64,000 bases of DNA from Halorubrum sp. BV1. GTDB lineage: Archaea > Halobacteriota > Halobacteria > Halobacteriales > Haloferacaceae. Within the stretch, counting starts at the first letter, position 1. Every line of letters begins with the position of its first letter. The notes under the pieces are model-generated. The model worked only from the letters and a program-made list of their open reading frames with translations. It had not been told where the DNA came from and searched no databases. Positions 26,556-35,287 of the stretch are shown piece after piece. Made by a program: the position numbers and the translations under genes. The stretch covers positions 422,814 to 486,813 of the forward strand of contig NZ_JQKV01000001.1 in the NCBI RefSeq assembly GCF_000746205.1. The letters are read 5' to 3'.

Positions 26556-27008
26556 ATGAGCGATCTCGACGCGGTTCGGATGGACGCAGACGAGCGCGAC
26601 GAGTTCCTCGGACGGGCGGGAACGGGAGTCCTCTCTCTGTCGACGGCCGACGGCGATCCCCCGCACTCGGTCCCGGTCTCGTACGGGTACGACCCTGTCG
26701 AGGCGGTGTTTTATTTCCGGCTGGCCGTCGGAGAGGGAAGCGGAAAGGCGGAGCCGACGGAGCGCGACGCTACGTTCGTCACCTACGGAGAGCGCGGCGA
26801 TCGGTGGGAGAGCGTGGTCGCGAGCGGCCGGTTGGTGTCGACGGCGGACGAGTCCCTCTCGACGGAGGCGCTCGCCGGGCTCGAACGGACGAGTCGGATC
26901 CCGATGGTCGACGTCTTCGGCGAACCGACGAGCCAAGTGGCGTTCGAGTTCTATCGGCTCGATCCCGACCGGCTCACCGGTCGGGCCGAACGGTCGATGG
27001 AGCCCTGA
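26556..27008 (+). CDS. Pyridoxamine 5'-phosphate oxidase-like FMN protein
   Basis: 150 residues from MSDLDAVRMDADERDEFLGR. It has the split-barrel pattern of PPOX-like flavoproteins: GTGVLSLSTADGDPPHSVPVSYGYD at the start and VFYFRLAVGEGSGKAE in the middle, then ATFVTYGERGDRWESVVASGRL. Haloarchaea carry many such small proteins; substrate unknown (flavin or F420 reductase, or storage). The upstream in-frame 13 residues are not typical and were dropped. Single gene. Confidence 0.8.
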   Translation: MSDLDAVRMDADERDEFLGRAGTGVLSLSTADGDPPHSVPVSYGYDPVEAVFYFRLAVGEGSGKAEPTERDATFVTYGERGDRWESVVASGRLVSTADESLSTEALAGLERTSRIPMVDVFGEPTSQVAFEFYRLDPDRLTGRAERSMEP

Positions 27009-27161
27009 CGAGCACCTCTCGGACGCCGTCGCGAGCGGTCGCGGACGGCGCTCGTCCGCGCGGCCGGGTGCGGGCTCGGCACCGATGGGGCGATCCGCCT
27101 CGATCGGACCCGGAAATCAGCGGGCTTTAGGCCCGTATCCACGATAACACGATCAGACCAC

Positions 27162-29336
27162 ATGAGCCACGACGACTTCCCCACCGACCACCCGGCGGTG
27201 GTGACCTGTGGGTTGCCGTACGCCAACGGCGACCTCCACATCGGCCACCTCCGCACCTACGTCGGCGGCGACGTGTTCAGCCGCGCGCTCAACCGCCTCG
27301 GACAGGAGACCGCGTTCGTCTCCGGCTCCGACATGCACGGCACGCCAGTCGCGGTCAACGCCGAAAAGGAGGGCGTCTCGCCCGAGTCGTTCGCGCTCGA
27401 CTGGCACGAGACGTACGCCGAGACGTTCCCGAAGTTCAACGTCGAGTTCGACAACTACGGCCACACGCACGACGAGACAAACACGCAGACGACCCAAGGG
27501 CTCGTCCGCGACCTAGAGGAGGGCGGTCACCTCTACGAGAAGGATATCATGGTCGCGTACGACCCGGTCGACGACCAGTATCTCCCCGACCGGTACGTCG
27601 AGGGGACCTGCCCGTACTGCGGCGCGCACGCCCGCGGCGACGAGTGCGACGAGGGATGCCAGCGCCACCTCGAACCCGGCGAGGTCGAAGACCCCGTCTC
27701 GACTATCTCCGGGAACCCCGCCGAGTACCGCGAGCGCACGCACAAGTTCTTCGAGGTCTCGGCGTTCGCCGACTACCTCTCCGACTTTCTCGACCGGCTC
27801 GAAGGGACCTCGAACGCCCGGAACCAGCCCCGCGAGTGGATAGAGCAGGGACTCCAAGACTGGTGTATCACCCGCGACATGGACTGGGGGATCGACTACC
27901 CGGGGGGCGAGGCGACGGAGTCGCCTCGGGGAGGCGGTGAAACCGCCGACCACGACCTCGTCTTGTACGTCTGGGTCGACGCGCCGATCGAGTACATCTC
28001 CTCAACCAAACAGTACTCGGGGCGCGTCGGCGCGGACGCCTTCGACTGGGAGGCGGCGTGGAAAGAGAACGCCAGCGACGAGCACCCGGAGGGCGGCGAA
28101 ATAATCCACGTGATCGGCCGCGACATCATCCAGCACCACACGATCTTCTGGCCCGCCATGCTGGAGGCGACCGGTCACGCGGAGCCGCGCGCGGTGATGG
28201 CGAGCGGGTTCGTCACGCTCGGCGGTAAGGGCTTTTCGACGAGCCGCGACCGCGCCGTCTGGGCCGACGAGTACCTGGAGGAGGGATTCCATCCCGACCC
28301 GCTGCGCTACTACCTCGCGACCAACGGCGGGTTCCAGCAGGACGTGGACTTCTCGTGGGAGAAGTTCGCAGACCGCGTGAACACCGAACTCGTCGGGACC
28401 GTCGGCAACTTCCTCTACCGCTCGCTCCTCTTTGCCCACCGCAACTACGATGAGGCACCGATCGCCGAGGCGACGAGCGACGAGGTCGAAGAGCGAATCG
28501 AGGAGGCGATAGCCGCCGTCGAGGCAGCGGTCAACGACTACTCCGTGCGCGCGCTCGGCGACGCCGTCACCGGCCTCGCGCGCTTCGGCAACGAGTACAT
28601 CCAGCGGAGCGAGCCGTGGAAGCTCGTCGACGACGAGCCCGAGGAGGCCGCGCAGGTCATCCACGACTGCGTCGCGCTCGCGAAGGCGATCGCGGTCCTC
28701 TTCGAGCCGATCGCCCCCGAGAAGTGCGAGCGCCTCTGGGACCAGCTCGGTGAGGACGGCTCCGTCCACGAGGTCACCGTCGAAGCCGCTCGCGAGGGCC
28801 CCGCGGGCGACCTCGCGGAGCCGACCGAGCTGTTCGCACAGATCGAAGACGAGCGCGTCGAGGCGCTGAACGAGAAGCTCGAATCGCGCGTCGCGGAGGC
28901 CGAAAGCGACGACGGCGAACGCGATGCGGACGACGGCGGAGACAGCGACAGCACCGACGACGGCAGCGGAGACCACGACGACACCGACGACATGACCGAC
29001 ATCGAACCCCTCAGCGACGACCGCATCAGCTTCGACCAGTTCCAGGAACTCGACATCCGGGTGGGCCGGATCGAAGAGGCCGAAGGCATCGAGGGCGCGG
29101 ACGACCTCCTCCGTCTCCGCGTCGACCTCGGGGCGGAGACGCGGACGATCGTCGCAGGGCTCAAACAGCTTCACGACGTCGACGACCTGCCCGACACGAA
29201 GGTGATCGTCCTCGCGAACATGGAGAAGGCGGAGCTGTTCGGCGTCGAGTCGAACGGGATGGTGCTCGCGGCGGGCGAGGAGGCGGACCTCCTCACGACC
29301 TACGAGGACGCCGCTCCCGGAACGAAAGTGAAGTGA
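27162..29336 (+). CDS. metG: Methionyl-tRNA synthetase with C-terminal tRNA-binding domain
   Basis: 724-residue class I synthetase. The HIGH motif is in DLHIGHLRT, the zinc knuckle is CPYCGAHARGDECDEGC, and KMSKS is represented by KGFSTSRD. An anticodon-binding helical domain follows to about residue 570. A linker of about 50 Asp/Ser/Gly residues joins it to an EMAP/Arc1p-type OB domain (FDQFQELDIRVGRIEEAEG to the end), so the tRNA-binding module is fused, not separate. The ATG is supported by family alignment; a TTTAGG-like element lies near 27125. Confidence 0.97.
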   Translation: MSHDDFPTDHPAVVTCGLPYANGDLHIGHLRTYVGGDVFSRALNRLGQETAFVSGSDMHGTPVAVNAEKEGVSPESFALDWHETYAETFPKFNVEFDNYGHTHDETNTQTTQGLVRDLEEGGHLYEKDIMVAYDPVDDQYLPDRYVEGTCPYCGAHARGDECDEGCQRHLEPGEVEDPVSTISGNPAEYRERTHKFFEVSAFADYLSDFLDRLEGTSNARNQPREWIEQGLQDWCITRDMDWGIDYPGGEATESPRGGGETADHDLVLYVWVDAPIEYISSTKQYSGRVGADAFDWEAAWKENASDEHPEGGEIIHVIGRDIIQHHTIFWPAMLEATGHAEPRAVMASGFVTLGGKGFSTSRDRAVWADEYLEEGFHPDPLRYYLATNGGFQQDVDFSWEKFADRVNTELVGTVGNFLYRSLLFAHRNYDEAPIAEATSDEVEERIEEAIAAVEAAVNDYSVRALGDAVTGLARFGNEYIQRSEPWKLVDDEPEEAAQVIHDCVALAKAIAVLFEPIAPEKCERLWDQLGEDGSVHEVTVEAAREGPAGDLAEPTELFAQIEDERVEALNEKLESRVAEAESDDGERDADDGGDSDSTDDGSGDHDDTDDMTDIEPLSDDRISFDQFQELDIRVGRIEEAEGIEGADDLLRLRVDLGAETRTIVAGLKQLHDVDDLPDTKVIVLANMEKAELFGVESNGMVLAAGEEADLLTTYEDAAPGTKVK

Positions 29337-29377
29337 GACGCGGTCCGTAGACCGATTCTCGTGCCGGGTCGCCCGCC

Positions 29378-29851
29378 TCAGGCGTCGAGCACTTCGATCA
29401 GGTTCCCTTCGGGGTCGACGACGAACAGGATAGTCGTGCCGCTCGACGTGGTCCGCGGCGGCGACAGCGTCTCGACGTCGTCGTCGAGGTCGGCGTAGAA
29501 CGCCTCTACGTCGTCGACGGAGAGCCCGAGGTGGACCGCTCCCGGCCGGTTCAGTTCGGGGTCGGGCTCCGGCTCGCCTCGCGGGTCGTACGCCACGAGT
29601 TCGACGATCGCGCCGTCGGCGTCGAGGTGCGCGAACGACGCGGACGCCCCCTCCACGCCGACCGCCTCCGCGAAGGCATCGCCGCCCACCGGGAACTCGG
29701 CGACGACGTCGAGCCCGAACGTATCGGTGTAAAACTCGACCGCGCGGTCGAGGTCGGAGACGGTGACGCCGACGTGGTGTGCGGTCGGATCGGACGCGGA
29801 CGGTGGATCGGACGCAGGCGAGGAGTCGGTCACAGATGGTGAGTCGGTCAC
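29378..29851 (-). CDS. VOC (glyoxalase/extradiol dioxygenase-fold) family protein
   Basis: 157 residues. After a 25-residue Ser/Asp/Pro-rich lead come one betaalphabetabetabeta module (HHVGVTVSDLDRAVEFYTDTFG) and a second one (GAVHLGLSVDDVEAFYADLDD) ending LFVVDPEGNLIEVLD. Metal-ligand candidates are His near residue 26, His in VHLGL and Glu in NLIEV. The reaction cannot be read off; lactoylglutathione lyase-like and dioxygenase-like members share the fold. A minus-strand TATA (T-run at 29873-29880) sits 26 bases before the ATG. Confidence 0.85.
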   Translation of the reverse strand: MTDSPSVTDSSPASDPPSASDPTAHHVGVTVSDLDRAVEFYTDTFGLDVVAEFPVGGDAFAEAVGVEGASASFAHLDADGAIVELVAYDPRGEPEPDPELNRPGAVHLGLSVDDVEAFYADLDDDVETLSPPRTTSSGTTILFVVDPEGNLIEVLDA

Positions 29852-29895
29852 GGATCGGCGATCGGCGACGGCGGAAAAAACGGTGTCGACCTGTC

Positions 29896-30174
29896 TTACA
29901 TCCCCATGTCAGCGGCGGCCTCGGGGACGGGGAGGTCGCCGACCGCGACGCCGAGCAGCTCGGCGGCGTGATCGAGTGCCATGTCGAAGCCGTAGTACCG
30001 CTCCAGTTCGTCCCCGTCGGGTCCGGTCCGGACCTTCAGCATCGCGTAGCCGTCGACGTTCTGGGCGACCGTCGCAGTCCCGCCGTCTGCGAAAAAGCTG
30101 AGCAGTCGCTCGCCGTTCGTCTCCTCGTAGCGCGCGGTGATCCCGTTCGCCTCCGCGGCCGTGGTGTCTCCCAT
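29896..30174 (-). CDS. Small conserved haloarchaeal protein of unknown function
   Basis: 92 residues: MGDTTAAEANGITARYEETN, a run of beta-strand-like segments (RLLSFFADGGTATVAQ, YAMLKVRTGPDG), then YYGFDMALDHAAELLG and a short tail PEAAADMGM. Composition is normal for the genome. I recall similar haloarchaeal proteins but no function. Single gene, same direction as the carboxymuconolactone decarboxylase-like gene upstream and the VOC gene downstream; the spacing of 44 bases from VOC allows cotranscription. Confidence 0.7.
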   Translation of the reverse strand: MGDTTAAEANGITARYEETNGERLLSFFADGGTATVAQNVDGYAMLKVRTGPDGDELERYYGFDMALDHAAELLGVAVGDLPVPEAAADMGM

Positions 30175-30270
30175 ACGCGCGACACGGACCGAACGCTGTC
30201 GTATCTGTCGGTTCCACTCACGGTGGTTCCATCTGCTTTTTTCTCCGCTACGTCCGCTCCGTCGAGTGAC

Positions 30271-30361
30271 CGTCGCCGCGCGGGTCGACGGCGACGAGGG
30301 TGCGGCCGGGGCGTCGCCGCGCGGGTCGACGGCGACGAGGGTGCGGCCGGGGCGTCGCCGC
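30271..30361. repeat. 41-base tandem repeat, about 2.2 copies, abutting a stop codon
   Basis: Two exact copies at 30271-30311 and 30312-30352, plus a 9-base partial copy at 30353-30361 that touches the stop codon (30361-30363, minus strand) of the decarboxylase-like gene. It fills most of a 186-base intergenic region that otherwise holds nothing recognisable. Confidence 0.9.
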
Positions 30362-30903
30362 TACCGCGGGTCCCAGCCGTGAAACGACGTGCCCTCCTCT
30401 AAGTCGAGATCGAAGGCGTCGATCATCTGTCCGAGCGCACCGTAGGCACCCGCTATCGCGGCGATTCCGACAACCGCGTCGTCCTCGTACAGCGCGGCGA
30501 TCTCGGCGTGGACGATCGCATCGACCTCGTTGCGGGCCACCGCCAGCGCGTACTCTAGAAGCGTTGCCTCGTCGTCGTCGAGCGAGGCGAGGTCGCCACG
30601 TCCGACCGCGGCGATGTCGTCGTCGACGATCCCCACCTCGCGAGCGATGTTGACGTGCTGGTGCCACTCGTATCGGTTTCCCGCCTCGGCGGCGACCGCG
30701 AGGATCACGAGTTCCCGTTCTCGGTCCGTGAGTCCGCTGTCCGTCCACAGCGATCCGAAGAATGACCGGAGTCCGACGAGCACGTCGGGGTTGTTGCCGA
30801 TCGACTCGTAGACGTGCATGGGCTTCCCCTGCAGCGACGACTGGAGGAGGTCCTCGTGTTCGTCCGGGACGTCAGACGCGTCGGCGTATGGTACGCGGGC
30901 CAT
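30361..30903 (-). CDS. Carboxymuconolactone decarboxylase family protein
   Basis: 180 residues of the AhpD-like helical fold: PDVLVGLRSFFGSLW, then LTDRERELVILAVAAEAGNRYEWHQHV and a final helix region. The CxxC pair of true AhpD peroxidases is missing (NRYEWHQHV instead of CxxC-H), so it belongs to the WxxH subgroup with unknown substrate. Single gene. The tandem repeat 30271-30361 starts at its stop codon. Confidence 0.85.
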   Translation of the reverse strand: MARVPYADASDVPDEHEDLLQSSLQGKPMHVYESIGNNPDVLVGLRSFFGSLWTDSGLTDRERELVILAVAAEAGNRYEWHQHVNIAREVGIVDDDIAAVGRGDLASLDDDEATLLEYALAVARNEVDAIVHAEIAALYEDDAVVGIAAIAGAYGALGQMIDAFDLDLEEGTSFHGWDPR

Positions 30904-31072
30904 AGTCCTCTCTCACAGAGCACGGGGATAGCTGTGTGCGCCTCGGTGGCGTTGGCCGGGACTGTCGATGGCGGGTCTCACCGGGGGCGACGGAGGCGAT
31001 CGCGGCCGCGCGCTGCGCGTCTCGGCGTCGGCGATGGTAACCTTAAGGGGCGAACCGACCCAACCACGCGTA

Positions 31073-32002
31073 ATGAACGCTGAGGTATCGCGGCGGCGGG
31101 CGTGGCTGATCGCCGCGCGGCCGCAGACGCTGCCCGCGGCGGCCGCGCCCGTGATCGTCGGCGTCGGACTGGCGGTCGACGCCGGCGTGTTCGCCCCGCT
31201 TCCCGCGGTGGCGGCGCTCGTCGGTGCGGCGCTGATCCAGGTGGGGACGAACTTCGCGAACGACTACTACGACGCGATCCAGGGCGCGGACACCGACGAC
31301 CGCGAGGGGTTCACCCGCGTGGTCGCTAGCGGACTCATCGAACCCCACGAAGTGAAGCGGGCGATGTGGCTCACGTTCGCGACCGCGATCGCCGTCGGGA
31401 CCTACCTCGTCGCCGTCGGCGGCGTCCCGATCCTCGTGATCGGGCTCGCGTCCGTGGCCGCCGGTATCGCCTACACGGGCGGCCCGTACCCGCTGGGGTA
31501 CCACGGGCTCGGCGACGTGTTCGTGTTCGTCTTCTTCGGCGTGATCGCCGTGACGGGCACCTACTACGTGCAGGCCGCGGCGCTCGCCGCCGGCGCGTTC
31601 CCGCTGTGGGTTCCGCCCGGAACCGTCACGCCCGCCGCGGTAGCCGCCAGCCTCCCGATCGCCGCGCTCTCGACGAACATCCTCGTCGTCAACAACGTCC
31701 GCGACCGCGACGAGGACGCCGAGACGGGGAAACGCACCCTCGCGGTGCGGTTCGGCTACCGATTCTCGCGCGCGCAGTTCTGCGCGCTGCTCGCGCTCGC
31801 GTACGCCGTCCCGTTCTGGTTCGTCGCGAACGGGTACGGGTTCGCCGCGCTCCTCCCGCTCGTCACGCTCCCGATCGCCGCCGCGGTCGCCCGGACCGTC
31901 CTGACGGAGACGGCCGGCGACGCGCTCAACCCGGCGCTCGAATCGACCGGCAAGCTCCTCGCGGCGTACGCCGTCGCGTTCGCCGTCGGGATCGCGCTGT
32001 GA
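31073..32002 (+). CDS. menA: 1,4-dihydroxy-2-naphthoate polyprenyltransferase
   Basis: 309-residue UbiA-family integral membrane prenyltransferase that attaches the isoprenoid tail in menaquinone synthesis. It opens MNAEVSRRRAWLIAARPQTL. The first Asp-rich motif is NDYYDAIQGADTDD and the second NNVRDRDEDAETGKR; about nine membrane helices are visible. The frame is open upstream, but the start ATG lies 28 bases after a weak TATA (CCTTAAGG, 31041-31048). The stop overlaps the GTG of menC. Menaquinone is the acceptor for the GpdABC enzyme. Confidence 0.93.
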   Translation: MNAEVSRRRAWLIAARPQTLPAAAAPVIVGVGLAVDAGVFAPLPAVAALVGAALIQVGTNFANDYYDAIQGADTDDREGFTRVVASGLIEPHEVKRAMWLTFATAIAVGTYLVAVGGVPILVIGLASVAAGIAYTGGPYPLGYHGLGDVFVFVFFGVIAVTGTYYVQAAALAAGAFPLWVPPGTVTPAAVAASLPIAALSTNILVVNNVRDRDEDAETGKRTLAVRFGYRFSRAQFCALLALAYAVPFWFVANGYGFAALLPLVTLPIAAAVARTVLTETAGDALNPALESTGKLLAAYAVAFAVGIAL

Positions 32003-33072
32003 CCCGGGCGTCGCTGCGCCCGTTCGCGCTCGAACTGGCGCGCCCGCTCGACACCGCCCGCGGACCGATCCGCGAGCGCGAGGGGTACGTCGTTTCCGTC
32101 GCCCCGGACGAGACGGAATCGGCCTCCGCGACCGGGATCGGCGAAGCGACGCCGTTGTCCGGCTGGACCGAGTCGCTGTCGGCGTGTGACGCCGCGCTTC
32201 GGGACGCGGGGGCCGACGAGAGGCTCGCCTCCGATCCGCTCTCCCGCCTCGACCCGAGAGAGACGCCTGCGGCCCGCCACGGACTCGCGCTCGCGCTCGC
32301 GGACGCCGCGGCCCGCGACGCCGAGCGGTCGCTGTCGGCGGAACTCGCCGCGGACCGTGACCTCCCGTCTCCGAGCGAAACGGTGTCGGTCAACGCAACG
32401 ATCGGCGACGGCGACCCGACCGCGACGGCGGCGGCCGCGAGCCGCGCCGTCGACGAGGGGTTCGACTGTCTCAAGGTGAAAGTCGGCGCGCGGTCGGTCG
32501 ACGCGGACGCGGCGCGGCTCCGCGCGGTCCGCGACGCCGTCGGTGACGCGGCCGCGCTTCGGGCCGACGCGAACGGCGCGTGGGACCGGGAGACGGCCCG
32601 AGAGGCGCTCGATCGGTTCGCGCCGCTCGACCTAGCGTACGTCGAGCAGCCGCTCCCCCCCGCCGACCTCGACGGGGCAGGTCGCCTCCGGGCCGACGCA
32701 CCGGTGCCGATAGCCCTCGACGAGTCGCTTGCCGACCACGACCTCGACGCGGTCCTCGACGCCCGTGCGGCCGACGTGATCGTGGTGAAACCGATGGCCT
32801 TCGGCGGACCAGATCGAGCGCTGTCCGCCGCGGTGCGAGCTCGCGCGGCCGGCGTCGATGCGGTCGTCACCACGACGATCGACGGGGTCGTCGCGAGGAC
32901 CGCCGCGGTCCACGTCGCGGCCGCGATCCCCGACGTGTCGCCCTGTGGCCTCGCGACCGGGTCGCTCCTCGAAGACGACCTCGCTCCCGATCCGTGTCCG
33001 GTCGCCGACGGGACCGTCGCGGTGCCGAGCGGTCCGGGACTGGCGGGCGGGGCGTTCGACGGGCTCAGGTAG
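31999..33072 (+). CDS. menC: o-Succinylbenzoate synthase
   Basis: 357-residue enolase-superfamily enzyme that dehydrates SHCHC in menaquinone synthesis. Catalytic features: KVKVG (KxK), RADANGAWD with the first metal-binding Asp, VEQPLPPADL with Glu, DESLADHD with Asp and VVKPMAFGG with the second Lys. It starts with GTG overlapping the menA stop (GTGA) and the two form a menAC operon. Muconate-lactonizing enzymes and N-acylamino-acid racemases share the fold; context decides. Confidence 0.9.
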   Translation: MTRASLRPFALELARPLDTARGPIREREGYVVSVAPDETESASATGIGEATPLSGWTESLSACDAALRDAGADERLASDPLSRLDPRETPAARHGLALALADAAARDAERSLSAELAADRDLPSPSETVSVNATIGDGDPTATAAAASRAVDEGFDCLKVKVGARSVDADAARLRAVRDAVGDAAALRADANGAWDRETAREALDRFAPLDLAYVEQPLPPADLDGAGRLRADAPVPIALDESLADHDLDAVLDARAADVIVVKPMAFGGPDRALSAAVRARAAGVDAVVTTTIDGVVARTAAVHVAAAIPDVSPCGLATGSLLEDDLAPDPCPVADGTVAVPSGPGLAGGAFDGLR

Positions 33073-33148
33073 GCGGCGGGGCGCGCAAGCCGGGAGGCGA
33101 TAGCCGGTCGCGCTGACCGCGCCGACGGCGACGCTCGCGCGGGAACGG

Positions 33149-33156
33149 ACTTTTAC
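33149..33156 (+). promoter_or_regulatory. TATA element of the 33180 gene
   Basis: ACTTTTAC, centred 27 bases before the ATG; leaderless spacing. Confidence 0.6.
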
Positions 33157-33179
33157 TCGCGACCGCCGAACGGCCGCGT

Positions 33180-33635
33180 ATGAGCGAGTGGACAGACGCG
33201 ATCGTCGGCGAACGAATGACCGTCGACACCCAGTTCAACGACCGCGTGGCCGAGTCCCGATTCACTAGCCAAGAGTGGGGCCTCATCATGACCGCTGTCG
33301 AGTTCGAAATAGAGAACGCCGGCGATCCGGACGCGGCCGGCCTGGTCGCCGACACGTCGAACCTTCCGACGATCATGCCGGAGCTGGAGAACGTCAGGTC
33401 ACAGGTCGCGGCGATGGGCGGCGCGCCGGGTGGGTCCGGCGGCAGCGAGTCCGGCGGAGGGGTCGTCGACTCGATCAAGGGCGCACTCGGTCTCGGCGGG
33501 AGCGGCGGCGACGGCGTGTCTGACGAGGAACTCGACGCGGCCGAACGGCTCGTTCAAGAGTACGCAGACGAACTGCAGGCGCACTTGGAGGACGTCGGGA
33601 AGTGGGAGCAGGTTCGTATCGCCTACACGGAGTGA
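33180..33635 (+). CDS. Haloarchaeal protein, probably DUF5799 family
   Basis: 151 residues. The first half (MSEWTDAIVGERMTVDTQFN, then SQEWGLIMTAVEF) is compact; the middle is a Gly/Ser linker (about residues 82-110); the end is a predicted helix with alternating acidic residues. I place it in DUF5799 from memory of the opening; no function known. Single gene with its own promoter, co-oriented after menC by 108 bases. Confidence 0.7.
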   Translation: MSEWTDAIVGERMTVDTQFNDRVAESRFTSQEWGLIMTAVEFEIENAGDPDAAGLVADTSNLPTIMPELENVRSQVAAMGGAPGGSGGSESGGGVVDSIKGALGLGGSGGDGVSDEELDAAERLVQEYADELQAHLEDVGKWEQVRIAYTE

Positions 33636-33664
33636 GTCGGCGGTCGAGCGGGGAGCGCCGACCG

Positions 33665-33943
33665 TCAGTCGAACGGGTACCGAGCGGTCGACCCGCACTC
33701 GCGACAGCGGACGACGACGCGCCCCGGGCCGAGTCTGATCCGGCTCGTCTTCCCCGGACGCAGGTACACGTCGCAGTCGTCGCAGGTGCGCCGCGAGAAC
33801 GCGGCGGGGACGCCACAGCGGTTCCGCTCCGCGATCCGGCGCGCGAGCGCCACGTACCCGCGGGCCCTGTCGTACTCGTCGTCGACGACCGCCTCGCGCG
33901 CCAGCGCGAACAGCCGCTCGATCCGTTCCGACGGGATCCCCAT
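33665..33943 (-). CDS. rnp4: RNase P protein component 4 (Rpp21/Rpr2 family)
   Basis: 92 residues from MGIPSERIERLFALAREAV. The N-terminus is two helices with basic and Arg-rich faces (YVALARRIAERNRCGVPAAF). It is followed by a zinc ribbon with CDDC and CREC pairs, matching Rpp21. Third RNase P protein in the window, separate from the rnp3-rnp2 operon. It is divergent from the Trm112 gene, 125 bases between start codons; a 13-residue in-frame extension to 33982 was rejected. Confidence 0.92.
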   Translation of the reverse strand: MGIPSERIERLFALAREAVVDDEYDRARGYVALARRIAERNRCGVPAAFSRRTCDDCDVYLRPGKTSRIRLGPGRVVVRCRECGSTARYPFD

Positions 33944-34038
33944 ACGCCGTTCGGCGGGGCCGACCGTCAAAATCGTTGTCATCGGCCGCCGTCTTGGCCG
34001 GGCGACTCACTCTTCGCCGTCCCGTCCGACCCGCACGG

Positions 34039-34046
34039 CTTTTTAC
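34039..34046 (+). promoter_or_regulatory. TATA element of the Trm112 gene
   Basis: CTTTTTAC centred about 26 bases before the ATG at 34069. It excludes an upstream in-frame extension to 33976. Confidence 0.6.
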
Positions 34047-34068
34047 CGACGCACGCGAACCGGGTGAC

Positions 34069-34263
34069 ATGAAAGAATCTCTGATGGACGTCGTCTGTTG
34101 TCCGCTCGACAAGGCCGACCTCGACCTCGACTCCGACGAGCGGGACGGATCGGAGGTGCTGCGCGGGACCCTCACATGCACCGAGTGCGGGGAGACGTAC
34201 CCGATCGAAGACGGCATCCCGAACCTCCTTCCTCCGGACATGCGAGACGAGGCGGCCGCTTGA
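34069..34263 (+). CDS. Trm112-like methyltransferase-activator protein
   Basis: 64 residues: MKESLMDVVCCPLDKADLD, a central CTECGETYPIEDGIPNLLP and an Ala/Asp tail. This is the YcaR/Trm112 zinc-ribbon pattern (CCPxD...CxxCG...YPIxxGIP). Trm112 proteins activate class I methyltransferases acting on tRNA and release factors, and are general partners in haloarchaea. It neighbours rnp4, also a tRNA factor, in divergent orientation. Confidence 0.85.
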   Translation: MKESLMDVVCCPLDKADLDLDSDERDGSEVLRGTLTCTECGETYPIEDGIPNLLPPDMRDEAAA

Positions 34264-34351
34264 GCCGGTGGGAAGCGAGACGCCCACCTGCGTAGACGCG
34301 CACGGTGAATCGTACTGCATCTTTTTTTAGTGTGAGTCCGTCGGCCCACAT

Positions 34352-34939
34352 GTGCCGACACTCGTCGTCGAACTGAACGGAGATTCGGTCCACGAGATAC
34401 GGGCTCCGGACCGTTTCTCGGCGAGCGGTCCGTTCCCTATCGCGTTCGAGAACCGAGGACGCTCGACACACGTCCACATTCACTTCGACGACGATCTCAA
34501 TCGGGTCGCGTCGGTCGACGAGACGAACCACTTCGTCGACGACGAGGCGACGAGACACGTTCACGTGTCCGTCTCCGCCGCTGATCTCCGGGAGCCGATC
34601 CGCGGTAAGCTGAAGATCGTCACGGGGTACGGCTCGGAGACGCGGTACGTGGACGTACAGATCGACCCGCCGGCCGACGCCGAGGCCGATACCGTCGCGG
34701 TCGACGAGACGTTCACGAAGCCACCGGAACGACCGCCGGAGACGCCGACGAGACAGCGCATCGAGAACGCGCTCGACCGGTTCGTCGAACGCGGCGGCGT
34801 GCCCGCGGCCCTGCTCGCGCTCGTCGCCGTCGTCGCGGGTATCGCGGTTGCGCTCACTATCGACAGCGCGATCGTCTCGCTCGCGGTCGGCGGCGTCATC
34901 GCGGTGTCGGTGATCGCCGCGTTGCTCGCAGTGTGGTGA
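34352..34939 (+). CDS. Membrane-anchored haloarchaeal protein of unknown function
   Basis: 195 residues, GTG start 26 bases after a T-rich TATA element (34322-34329). Residues 1-110 are beta-rich and resemble a small Ig/beta-sandwich domain (VHIHFDDDLNRVASVD). Then comes a Pro/Glu linker and two hydrophobic segments (about 150-195) that form a C-terminal helical anchor. With no signal peptide, the N-terminal domain is probably cytoplasmic. I do not recognise a function. The stop is inside a tandem repeat. Confidence 0.7.
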   Translation: MPTLVVELNGDSVHEIRAPDRFSASGPFPIAFENRGRSTHVHIHFDDDLNRVASVDETNHFVDDEATRHVHVSVSAADLREPIRGKLKIVTGYGSETRYVDVQIDPPADAEADTVAVDETFTKPPERPPETPTRQRIENALDRFVERGGVPAALLALVAVVAGIAVALTIDSAIVSLAVGGVIAVSVIAALLAVW

Positions 34940-34996
34940 CAGCACAGTTCACATCGCCTGCTGGGTGGTGACAGCACAGTTCACATCGCCTGCGGG
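34933..34996. repeat. 32-base tandem duplication spanning a stop codon
   Basis: Copies at 34933-34964 and 34965-34996 differ at one position near the end. The stop codon of the preceding gene (34937-34939) lies in the first copy; a second in-frame TGA-like copy lies 32 bases on. Confidence 0.9.
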
Positions 34997-35074
34997 GTGG
35001 GGTCTTTCTCCGGGGTCTCGACGGGGGCGTTCGGGATCCGCGCGCTTTTAACTGTTCCAGCGGAACAGACATCC

Positions 35075-35263
35075 ATGAGCTTCGAGAAGGAAGACGAGGT
35101 CGTACTCCACGACAAACACAGCGAGTACGACGGCGAGACGGGCACGATCACGCAGGTCATGGAGACGATGTTCGGCGACGCGACCTACACCGTCAGCTTC
35201 GAGGACGGTCAGGAGACCGGCGTTCCCGAGGAGTCCCTCGACGCCGTCGAGAGCGACGAGTAA
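35075..35263 (+). CDS. DUF1918 family protein
   Basis: 62 residues from MSFEKEDEVVLHDKHSEYDG, a small SH3-like beta protein with EDGQETGVPEESL at its end. DUF1918 members are found mainly in haloarchaea and actinobacteria, without a defined role. TATA-like CTTTTAAC at 35045-35052 sets the start; the earlier in-frame ATG/GTG codons run through the promoter. The next gene follows after 24 bases. Confidence 0.8.
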   Translation: MSFEKEDEVVLHDKHSEYDGETGTITQVMETMFGDATYTVSFEDGQETGVPEESLDAVESDE

Positions 35264-35287
35264 CGCCCCCCACCGGTTTACTTCGTA

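Noticed and set aside
30271..30352. CRISPR-like array
   Set aside because: The 41-base units are directly adjacent without spacers, are only two in number, and lie beside no cas gene.
34933..34996. Attachment site of an integrated element
   Set aside because: The 32-base copies are adjacent, not separated by an element, and there is no integrase or tRNA gene nearby.
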